The notes below the pieces were generated by a model. It saw only the letters and a list, made by a program, of their open reading frames with translations, searched no databases and was not told the DNA's origin. 6,312 nt of DNA. It comes from JACKJA01 sp050297015. Its GTDB lineage: Bacteria; Pseudomonadota; Alphaproteobacteria; Micavibrionales; Micavibrionaceae. Position numbers and translations under genes: made by a program. The DNA is taken from assembly GCA_050297015.1 (NCBI GenBank), contig JBNKRZ010000030.1, forward strand, positions 1-6,312, read 5' to 3'. This document shows positions 1 to 6,312 of the stretch, piece after piece; positions within the stretch are counted from its first letter, which is position 1; each line of letters begins with the position of its first letter.

Positions 1-566
1 TCGGTTGCGGTACGGGAAAAGATTTCAACGAAACGAATTTGCGTTATGAAAAAATCATAATCATGACAGATGCGGACGTGGACGGCGCTCACATTGCAGC
101 CCTTCTGATTACATTCTTCTATAGCCAGATGCATGGTTTGATTGAACACGGACATCTATACCTTGCCCAGCCGCCGCTCTACCGCTTGTCGAGTGGAAAC
201 ACCAGCGCCTATGCGATGGATGACATCCAAAAAGATGAACTGATGGCGACCACCTTTAAAGGCAAAAAGAAAGTCGATGTGAGCCGTTTTAAAGGCCTGG
301 GGGAAATGCCTGCCAGACAACTAAAAGAAACAACAATGAACCCGGACACTCGTACACTAATCCGTGTCACATTACCGGATGCAATGGCCGCACTAGGACT
401 AACCAGCGAAATGGCACTGGATGATGATGAAACAGAAAAAACAAAAGGGGCCATATCACGCGCCGATATTGATGATTTGGTTGACCGCCTGATGGGACGC
501 AATGCAGAGGCGCGCTACCGGTTCATCCAAGACAACGCCGCTTTCGTTGACGATCTTGATGTTTAG
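1..566 (+). CDS. parE: DNA topoisomerase IV subunit B, C-terminal part (5' end outside window)
   Basis: ParE is the ATPase subunit of topoisomerase IV, which with ParC decatenates daughter chromosomes in the cytoplasm. The reading frame is open from the left edge (first full codon at base 3) to TAG at 564-566, giving 187 residues; the ATPase and transducer domains lie upstream. The fragment starts inside the TOPRIM domain: it reads GCGTGKDFNETNLRYEK, then IIIMTDADVDGAHIA, where DADVD holds the metal-binding aspartates. Later come LAQPPLYRL and RFKGLGEMPARQLKETTMNP, the conserved C-terminal GyrB/ParE block. The CGTG, IAALLITFFY and PARQLKETTM variants match ParE better than GyrB, which usually has IRTLLLTFFF and a NPEQLWETTM type motif. 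The codon at 39 (TTG) is an internal Leu, not a start. No truncation or frameshift is seen in the visible part. A further gene follows 23 bp downstream on the same strand. Confidence 0.93.
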   Translation, partial: GCGTGKDFNETNLRYEKIIIMTDADVDGAHIAALLITFFYSQMHGLIEHGHLYLAQPPLYRLSSGNTSAYAMDDIQKDELMATTFKGKKKVDVSRFKGLGEMPARQLKETTMNPDTRTLIRVTLPDAMAALGLTSEMALDDDETEKTKGAISRADIDDLVDRLMGRNAEARYRFIQDNAAFVDDLDV

Positions 567-589
567 CTTTCAATCTCCAGCATAACAAA

Positions 590-1741
590 ATGAAAATAAA
601 TAAAAATTTAAAACTCCTTATAGGCGGATGCATTCTGTTCCTTATACTTCTAACTGCGATATACGGCCCCAGATATAGATTGCAAAAAAGTGTCATGACG
701 ACTCTTTCCATCAATGGCTTTGAACAGCTTACCCCGCCGCACATCCATCGCGAAAAAGCGCATTACTTGCTTCGTGATACCGCATTGGATAAAGATGGCT
801 TCAACAAAATCGGTGTTATCAATTTAGAACTCTCCCCCTTAACGGCTTTGCTCTCTCCGGATAACGCTCACATCACAATTGATGATCTCATACTGATAGG
901 GGAATGGTCCCCCCGCGATAAACTCTCATTGGCGGGATGGAACGGCACGCTCCCGTCTTATCCTCCATTCAAAGCACTCACACTTAATAGCGGGCGTCTT
1001 GATTTAATGACCCCCTATGGAGCCATACGCCTCAATGCCAAGGGACAGTTCATCAAAGATCCTTCAGATCAACCCGACCATTTTGAAGGCGCTATTTGGG
1101 GCAAACAGCACCAGCTAAACCTTGATACACGCTGGAGGGGCACAACAAAACCAGACGGAAGCGCAGACATCGAAGTTACGCTCAAGGAAGCACGCATCCA
1201 CACCGAAAAACTACAGGCCTCACGCGTAAACGGATGGGGCACCATTGCCCGCACCAAGCATGATATTCCTACACTAAGCGGACAAATAGAAGCCGGACAA
1301 ATTAATCTGGCGGGGCTATCTCTTTCAGATGTTAATATAACCTTGGACGGCCCTTCTAATGCCTATCATTTCATTTTAAAGGGAGAAGAAACAACCCACC
1401 ATGGCAGGGTGACCCTATATGCAGAGTTTGAACGAACCACAACGGATTACATCATAAACATCACAGCACAAAGTAATGAACTGGCTGCCCTTACAAGCTT
1501 TCTTGAGCAAGTCAAAAATAGTCTTGAAGACACGTCTGGCCTTCTGGGAAGTTTCACAAGTTTGATGCTAACCCCTGGCAATATCCAACGCATTTCCGAG
1601 AAAATCGAAAGAACGTCTTACGACAGCATTGCCTTAAAAATAAACGGACCACTACAAGACATGAGTGCCAAAATCATAACACAAGCGCAACACGGAGAGG
1701 CGATAGAACAAAATGTCATAAGCCTAAACCCCGGCGAATAA
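590..1741 (+). CDS. Membrane-anchored periplasmic beta-rich protein, unrecognised (possibly AsmA/YdbH-like)
   Basis: I do not firmly recognise this 383-residue protein. Residues 1-7 are basic (MKINKNLK) and about 8-26 form one hydrophobic helix, consistent with a signal anchor and a periplasmic remainder. From about residue 75 the protein alternates short hydrophobic strands with turns. The stretch around 128-153 (TLNSGRLDLMTPYGAIRLNAKGQF is its core, split here as TLNSGRLDLM / TPYGAIRLNAKGQF) resembles the beta-strand pattern of AsmA- or YdbH-type intermembrane proteins. That is an inference from style, not from a diagnostic motif; YdbH of E. coli is much longer. Residues 300-345 look helical. 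There is no cysteine beyond Cys14 in the anchor and no lipobox. The ATG at 590 is the first start codon after an in-frame stop at 557-559, so the start is well constrained, although no clear Shine-Dalgarno sequence precedes it. It follows parE by 23 bp and is probably co-transcribed. Its end faces the permease gene 8 bp away. Confidence 0.8.
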   Translation: MKINKNLKLLIGGCILFLILLTAIYGPRYRLQKSVMTTLSINGFEQLTPPHIHREKAHYLLRDTALDKDGFNKIGVINLELSPLTALLSPDNAHITIDDLILIGEWSPRDKLSLAGWNGTLPSYPPFKALTLNSGRLDLMTPYGAIRLNAKGQFIKDPSDQPDHFEGAIWGKQHQLNLDTRWRGTTKPDGSADIEVTLKEARIHTEKLQASRVNGWGTIARTKHDIPTLSGQIEAGQINLAGLSLSDVNITLDGPSNAYHFILKGEETTHHGRVTLYAEFERTTTDYIINITAQSNELAALTSFLEQVKNSLEDTSGLLGSFTSLMLTPGNIQRISEKIERTSYDSIALKINGPLQDMSAKIITQAQHGEAIEQNVISLNPGE

Positions 1742-1749
1742 ACGGGCAC

Positions 1750-3630
1750 CTATAAACCGAAATAAAACCGCGCAATCAGGATATACGCGCCCCACAACAT
1801 AAGCATAAGCGGCACGCCCGCTTTCATGAAGTCCCGGAAACGATAGTGCCCCGGCCCCATAACAAGCAAATTTGTCTGATAACCGATAGGCGATGCAAAA
1901 GAACAATTCGCACCAAAAATAACGGTTACCGCAAATATGAAAGGATCAACCCCCATATTTGTCGCAAGGTTCATGGCGATCGGCGTAAATAAAATCGCGC
2001 ACGCATTATTGCTTAACACATTGGTTGAGATCGCCACCACAATAAAAAGGATCGCCGCAATAGCCATTGGTGAATCCGCAACAGGCAAACGCAACATAGA
2101 CTCCGCAATAAATGAAGCGCCCTCGGTAACCTGAAGCGCCGTCCCCAACGCCAGCATAGAGCCCACCAACAAAAATATTTTTCTATCGATCGCACGCGTA
2201 GCTTGGCGCACGTTAAGACAGCCCGTAGCAATCATAATAACAGCCCCGGTAATCGCCGCCACGGGAATGGACATCACACCCAGCGCCGCCATAAGAATGG
2301 TACCCAGCATAATCCCGGCCGCCAAGGGCGCTTTCTTGGGAATCGGCAGCTCCCGTTTAGAACCGGAAAGCACAATAATATCCTGATTTCCACGCATAGC
2401 ATCAACGGCACCGTGGCTCCCCGCGACAAGCAAAACATCCCCAGCCTCAAGCCGGATGCGCCCCAACCGCCGCCGCACCACCCGTGCGCGTCTCTGGATA
2501 CCCAAAACAATAGCCCCAAACTGACGATGGAAACCGACTTGTTCCAAACTCATATCTATCATCCGGGATCCGGGCTTAATCATAATCTCGGCCAGAATGC
2601 GAGTCTCAGCCACTTTTTCCTCTAATTGCGGCGAACCGACACTATCATCCTCTTCCTTTTTCGCTTCCAAAGCGCGGGCTTCTTCTTCCGAGAGCAAGAA
2701 CCCCGGATATTGTGAGAGCAAATCCGCCAGCGAATCGCGCGTTGCCGCAACGATCAAAATATCACCTTGCTCAATGGCGTACCCCTCAAAAGGCGGTAAA
2801 ATCAAATGACCACCCCGTTGGATCAAACGCACTTTCATCTCTGGCAATTTGGGAAATTGTCCCTCTTCACACTCCATCCCCACCAATTTACTATCAGCCG
2901 TAACATCAATTTCAGCGATAAATTCCTTCTCTCCCCCAACCAGCTGACTGGTAAGGGATGAGCGCTCCGGCATTAATTTAGGCAAAATGAAAAGGATATA
3001 AAGAAAACCTGTTCCCGCCATCATCAAGCCCGGAACCGTAAACGCAAAGAAATCCAAAGGCTCATACCCCAACTCAACCATAGAGCTCGACACCAACAGG
3101 TTCGTCGATGAGCCGACAAGGGTAGTCATCCCCCCCAAAATAGCCGCATAACTAAGCGGCATCATCATTTTACTTTCAGAAAGCCCGGCAGAAACCGCCA
3201 AAGCTTGCATAATCGGAATCGCCATAATAACCAACGGCGTATTATTCATAAAGGCACTCATCAGAACGATAAAAACCAAAACGCCAAAGATCGACGCCCA
3301 CACCCATCGTCGATCAGAAGTCACAAATAAATGTGTTACAGGACGCAAAGCATCTGTCTGTATAATCCCCTGCCCCACAACAAGCAGCGCCAACACCGCC
3401 ACAAGAGATGGGTTAGAAAAACCGGAAAGCAGCCCCATAGCCCCCAGCTGATTACGCCCGTTTGCATCAAAAACAGGAAAGAACTGACCAAAAAGTAAAA
3501 GCGCCGTAAGCAGAGCTACGCTTGTCACTTCTAACGGGAATTTTTCGCGAACAAACGATATGATCGCCAGTCCCGTTAAAATCAGAACAAACCACATATG
3601 AAACGCCGATATTTCAAAAGCGAATGTCAC
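1750..3630 (-). CDS. SLC13-family (DASS-type) permease with two internal RCK_C/TrkA_C domains
   Basis: This 626-residue inner-membrane protein is a probable secondary transporter of the divalent anion:sodium symporter (SLC13) type. Hydrophobic segments fill residues 12-217 and 433-625, the two inverted membrane halves. Each half carries family-like polar hairpin motifs: MNNTP (128-132) and GSSTN (173-177) in the first, SNNA (540-543) and GYQTN (583-587) in the second. Between the halves, about 235-305 and 340-415, are two soluble RCK_C (TrkA C-terminal) domains, each ending in a GDILIVA or GDVLLVAG strand, joined by a charged linker rich in Glu and Lys (314-340). This architecture is known from E. 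coli YfbS-like proteins and algal sulfate transporters; the substrate (sulfate, dicarboxylate or other anion) cannot be told from sequence. The start is GTG at 3630-3628, preceded by AAGGA; an ATG at codon 12 is the alternative, with poorer upstream sequence. It lies 45 bp after lptD on the same strand. Confidence 0.88.
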   Translation of the reverse strand: MTFAFEISAFHMWFVLILTGLAIISFVREKFPLEVTSVALLTALLLFGQFFPVFDANGRNQLGAMGLLSGFSNPSLVAVLALLVVGQGIIQTDALRPVTHLFVTSDRRWVWASIFGVLVFIVLMSAFMNNTPLVIMAIPIMQALAVSAGLSESKMMMPLSYAAILGGMTTLVGSSTNLLVSSSMVELGYEPLDFFAFTVPGLMMAGTGFLYILFILPKLMPERSSLTSQLVGGEKEFIAEIDVTADSKLVGMECEEGQFPKLPEMKVRLIQRGGHLILPPFEGYAIEQGDILIVAATRDSLADLLSQYPGFLLSEEEARALEAKKEEDDSVGSPQLEEKVAETRILAEIMIKPGSRMIDMSLEQVGFHRQFGAIVLGIQRRARVVRRRLGRIRLEAGDVLLVAGSHGAVDAMRGNQDIIVLSGSKRELPIPKKAPLAAGIMLGTILMAALGVMSIPVAAITGAVIMIATGCLNVRQATRAIDRKIFLLVGSMLALGTALQVTEGASFIAESMLRLPVADSPMAIAAILFIVVAISTNVLSNNACAILFTPIAMNLATNMGVDPFIFAVTVIFGANCSFASPIGYQTNLLVMGPGHYRFRDFMKAGVPLMLMLWGAYILIARFYFGL

Positions 3631-3640
3631 GTTTCTTCTT

Positions 3641-3645
3641 TCCTT
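3641..3645 (-). promoter_or_regulatory. Ribosome binding site of the permease gene
   Basis: On the minus strand AAGGA lies 10 bases before the GTG at 3630 and is followed by a further purine-rich GAAG. This supports the GTG start over the ATG at codon 12, which has no comparable site. It sits in the 45-bp gap after lptD. Confidence 0.6.
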
Positions 3646-3675
3646 ATACGCAGCAAAATCACAACTCTAGCCTTC

Positions 3676-6171
3676 TCAATTACCAGCGCCCCAACTGCCG
3701 CCAGATGTTTCAAACGCCCCAATATGCTTCAACCCCAAGCGCAACGTAACATCCAGCCCGCTATCCCCGGAAGAATCCGTCGTTAAACTGCGTTCAGCGC
3801 CCAGGGAAAACGTCATACAACAACCGAGATAATCTATCCCGGCCATAGCCTTACGCAAACCGGGATCCTCGCCTAAATCATAAAGCGCACCACTCCGCAA
3901 AGACCAGTTACGAATAAGCTTTATGCGGGCAGTCCCCTTCAATTGTTCTCGGTTTTCACTGATATCCGTTCCCTGCAGGGCTTTTGCAAACAAATAACGA
4001 GCACTCAAAGAAACCGGATCCCATTTGGCAAACCCATCGAATTCATGACGTTGTGAGGTCGTATCAACACTGTCAATTTGAAAGCGGTAATTCATACCGT
4101 AATCGTTCCTATAAGCAGCAGCGACCTGCCCGACAATATCCGATTCCTGTGTAGATAGACCGGACCCCTCCGGAAATGGATTATCTTTATTCTCAAAACG
4201 GTGGCTTTGACCGATGAATGTCTCCGCATAGCTGCCTTTATGACCGTACAAACCAGAACGCAAACCGTACGTAACCCGCGAGCGATCCTCAATCTTATCG
4301 TAACCGGGGAAACGATCCGGATTAAAAAGGTTCATCGGATCAAGCTGAACATCCTGACTATCCTCATTGGGAACGGTAGAGGATTCTTCCTTAATATCAG
4401 ATGTCGCCGTCAAAGCCGCTACAGGCTCAATCACGGCTTGCATCTTTTCAAAATCGCGCATAACAGGATAAGAAGAAACCATATGCGCCCGAACAAAGCC
4501 TCGTGTCTCCCGCGTTTCACGACTTGTGCCCGACCCGGCAGCCGCATCACTCCGATCGTGAACATAATAGGTATCACCATGCGCCTGCAAATCCATGGTG
4601 CTCACAAGTCCGACTTTAGCCGCATGGCGACGACGCCAACCCACTTGCGCCGAAAGGCGTTCCATATCCTGATCCTGCCCCCCCCGTTGGAGGTTAAGCA
4701 CAGAGAGTTTTGTATCCCATCGCCCACCGATAAGAGCGTTCGGTTTACCAACAAAAGAAGCTTCAAGCTCCGGCAACACATTGGGCTGGTCCGTTCGTTC
4801 CTCTCGCACACGCACATCCTGGAAAGAAAGCAAGCGTCCGACAGCATAATGCCGCCCGGAAAAGCGCTCTAAAGAAAGCTCATTTTCAAGAACATCCTTC
4901 CCAGAAAAATCATACTGACGCAAATACTGGTCATCAGAGGTCAATGCAACCTTTGCGCCGGCGCGCCATTTTTCGTTTATGTCCCAACGACCATCAGCCC
5001 TTAAATGGCCACGCCACGCTTCTTTCCGGCGAACAGAAACGCCATCAACCTCATCCACGCGCGATGAATAGGTTCCACTGCCATTAAGTTTCAACTCTGC
5101 ATCCTTGAAACGGTGACGGTATTCCGCCAGCGCGACAGGCGCCTCCTGCGTCATAGCCATAACGCCGAATGTCGCATCACGATTAGGGGCGATATCCCAG
5201 TAATACTGCTCCGTCACGACAGTGCCCAACGTGCTGTCAAATTCAAGTGTTGGTGACAAAAAACCGCTTTTACGCTCTTCTTGACCATCCGGGTGTGCGA
5301 GATAAGGTGTGTAAAGCACAGGTACGCCAAAAATTTCAAAACGTGCATTTTTATAAGCCACACGATGGCTTTCCTTATCATAGGTTACCTTTGAAGCTCT
5401 GATCTGCCACACGGGGTCACCATCTTCCCCTGTATCGCAATCACACGGCGTATATGTTGCATCCCGCATGACAATCCGGCGGCCATCTTCTCCTTCACGT
5501 TGTCCTTCGACAGCCGTAAATTGCCCACCATCGGAAAGGTAAGAACGCAAGCCTGCGACCAACCCTTCATTCATTTTGTTATTCAATTGCACATTTTCAG
5601 CAAAATGAACGTCGCCATTAGGTTCATTTAAGACAACATCTCCATGCGCTGTTACTGTATCTGTCGCCATGTTGTAGCGCACTTCCTGCGCCCGCAATAT
5701 CCGGCCCGCCTGTACCAGTTCCACATGACCGCGCGCTGTGATTGTCTGGCCGTCCTTATCATGCTCCAAAGAGTCGGCAGAAAGATCAACGGGGGCTTCC
5801 TCATCTTGCGTTCGCGGCGCTGAAACCGGCGGAGAAGAAGACTGGGCCGCAACAACATGGGGGCCACGAGGCAAGCATGATGTCGCATCCTCTGTAATCA
5901 CTTCGTCATTCTCTGTCGTTTTTTTCTGTTCAACGGCGATTTCAACCTCCTCCGCTCTGCCGTACCCCGTCAACAAGCGCCCCCTCGCTTTGGGTGCTAA
6001 AGGCATGCTTTCATCTTCCGGAACAGGACTGGAAACAGAGAACGCCGATGGAATACTATACCCTGTCAAAAGCTGCGCTTCCGCCGGAGAAATAAGCAAA
6101 AGCAGAAATACCGAAAACAAAGCTTCGGCAACGCCCTTCCATAATTTCCAGTCAAACAATTGCATCTGCAT
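3676..6171 (-). CDS. lptD: LPS-assembly protein LptD (outer-membrane LPS translocon)
   Basis: LptD, plugged by the lipoprotein LptE, inserts lipopolysaccharide into the outer leaflet of the outer membrane. The 831-residue product has a signal peptide (hydrophobic 14-29, likely cleavage after AEA at 30-32). A low-complexity, acidic, Ser/Pro-rich segment follows (33-126). An LptA/OstA-like beta-jellyroll spans about 128-225 (VDLSADSLEHDKDGQTITAR). The LptD barrel domain runs from about 230 to the end, with WQIRASKVTYD, YTPYLAHPDG, RKSGFLSPTLEF and YYWDIAPNRDATFGVMAM typical of the family. Cysteines sit at 99, 243, 245, 784 and 785. The arrangement (one early, one before the WQI strand, a CC pair near the C-terminus) matches that of E. 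coli LptD, whose inter-domain disulfides are needed for function. The ATG at 6171 is chosen; ATG at codon 3 is possible. No strong Shine-Dalgarno is visible. The length is near the family norm and the gene appears intact. A candidate promoter lies about 48 bp upstream. Confidence 0.95.
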   Translation of the reverse strand: MQMQLFDWKLWKGVAEALFSVFLLLLISPAEAQLLTGYSIPSAFSVSSPVPEDESMPLAPKARGRLLTGYGRAEEVEIAVEQKKTTENDEVITEDATSCLPRGPHVVAAQSSSPPVSAPRTQDEEAPVDLSADSLEHDKDGQTITARGHVELVQAGRILRAQEVRYNMATDTVTAHGDVVLNEPNGDVHFAENVQLNNKMNEGLVAGLRSYLSDGGQFTAVEGQREGEDGRRIVMRDATYTPCDCDTGEDGDPVWQIRASKVTYDKESHRVAYKNARFEIFGVPVLYTPYLAHPDGQEERKSGFLSPTLEFDSTLGTVVTEQYYWDIAPNRDATFGVMAMTQEAPVALAEYRHRFKDAELKLNGSGTYSSRVDEVDGVSVRRKEAWRGHLRADGRWDINEKWRAGAKVALTSDDQYLRQYDFSGKDVLENELSLERFSGRHYAVGRLLSFQDVRVREERTDQPNVLPELEASFVGKPNALIGGRWDTKLSVLNLQRGGQDQDMERLSAQVGWRRRHAAKVGLVSTMDLQAHGDTYYVHDRSDAAAGSGTSRETRETRGFVRAHMVSSYPVMRDFEKMQAVIEPVAALTATSDIKEESSTVPNEDSQDVQLDPMNLFNPDRFPGYDKIEDRSRVTYGLRSGLYGHKGSYAETFIGQSHRFENKDNPFPEGSGLSTQESDIVGQVAAAYRNDYGMNYRFQIDSVDTTSQRHEFDGFAKWDPVSLSARYLFAKALQGTDISENREQLKGTARIKLIRNWSLRSGALYDLGEDPGLRKAMAGIDYLGCCMTFSLGAERSLTTDSSGDSGLDVTLRLGLKHIGAFETSGGSWGAGN
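4678..4685 (-). repeat. Run of eight G residues inside lptD
   Basis: The + strand has eight consecutive C, read on the coding strand as cGG GGG GGG, encoding Arg496-Gly497-Gly498 of LptD. The gene is in frame at this length. Loss or gain of one base would frameshift the barrel domain. Runs of this length are prone to slippage in vivo and to sequencing error. Confidence 0.9.
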
Positions 6172-6218
6172 ATAAAAACGGCGCTATCCCCAACGCACAG
6201 TAAAGAATTCAATGGTGG

Positions 6219-6247
6219 ATTCTGGCCGGAGGGCGCGCACAAGTCAA
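6219..6247 (-). promoter_or_regulatory. Candidate sigma-70 type promoter for lptD
   Basis: On the minus strand TTGACT (6247-6242; 5 of 6 to TTGACA) is followed after 17 bases by CAGAAT (6224-6219; 4 of 6 to TATAAT). Transcription would start near 6212 and leave a leader of about 40 bases before the lptD ATG at 6171. The spacing is ideal but the -10 box is weak, and short matches like this arise by chance. If real, lptD and the permease could be transcribed independently of any gene to the right. Confidence 0.35.
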
Positions 6248-6312
6248 CCGATGCGCCCCTTATTATGGCAGGTTATGAACGGAAAAATAGAATTAATCCT
6301 AGATACTGTAGT

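Noticed and set aside
39..41. TTG as the start of a small 175-codon gene
   Set aside because: The frame continues upstream to the window edge with conserved ParE residues, so this codon is internal.
547..575. TTGACG at 547-552 as a -35 box for the gene starting at 590
   Set aside because: No acceptable -10 hexamer lies 16-18 bases downstream; co-transcription with parE is simpler.
1730..1746. Hairpin CCCG/CGGG as an intrinsic terminator
   Set aside because: The stem is only 4 bp with a 9-base loop and no T run on either strand.
2203..2625. Open frame of 140 codons on the + strand, antisense to the permease
   Set aside because: The translation is low-complexity, rich in Asn, His, Pro and Gln, with no domain; the minus-strand permease frame explains the stretch.
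4201..4872. Open frame of 223 codons on the + strand, antisense to lptD
   Set aside because: It lies entirely within the well-supported lptD gene, its translation shows no recognisable domain, and it is rich in Arg, His, Ile and Thr as expected for a shadow of the other strand.
6273..6311. Short open minus-strand frame at the right edge (LQYLGLILFFRS then stop), possibly the end of an upstream gene such as lptG
   Set aside because: Twelve hydrophobic-leaning residues are too few to identify a gene; the lptFG-lptD order is common in alphaproteobacteria but nothing here proves it. Another frame (6312 to 6244) is also open.

Overview
The window looks like ordinary chromosomal DNA from a Gram-negative bacterium, most likely an alphaproteobacterium. 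That placement is inferred from the ParE wording (CGTGKDFNETNLRYEK, then the TOPRIM DADVDG block) and from an LptD outer-membrane LPS assembly protein. No ribosomal or other decisive taxonomic marker is present. Base composition is roughly balanced by eye.

Layout: two transcription units face each other. On the + strand, the 3' end of parE (topoisomerase IV subunit B; its start lies left of the window) is followed after 23 bp by a gene for a 383-residue membrane-anchored, probably periplasmic, beta-rich protein that I do not firmly recognise (possibly AsmA/YdbH-like). On the - strand, reading from the right edge, are lptD (831 codons, complete) and, 45 bp downstream, an SLC13-type permease with two RCK_C (TrkA_C) domains inserted between its membrane halves. 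The + strand gene and the permease gene end tail to tail only 8 bp apart, with no convincing terminator between them.

How the genes fit together: LptD is the outer-membrane translocon for lipopolysaccharide. The + strand anchored protein may also act in the periplasm or envelope. The permease would move anions or dicarboxylates across the inner membrane. ParE is housekeeping chromosome-decatenation machinery. There is no sign of mobile elements, CRISPR, tRNA or rRNA, and I see no undescribed multi-gene system.

The points most worth a second look are in lptD and its surroundings: an N-terminal extension carrying a repeated LLTGY peptide before the first conserved-type cysteine, a CxC where E. 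coli has one cysteine, an in-frame run of eight G residues, and a permease gene where surA commonly follows lptD.
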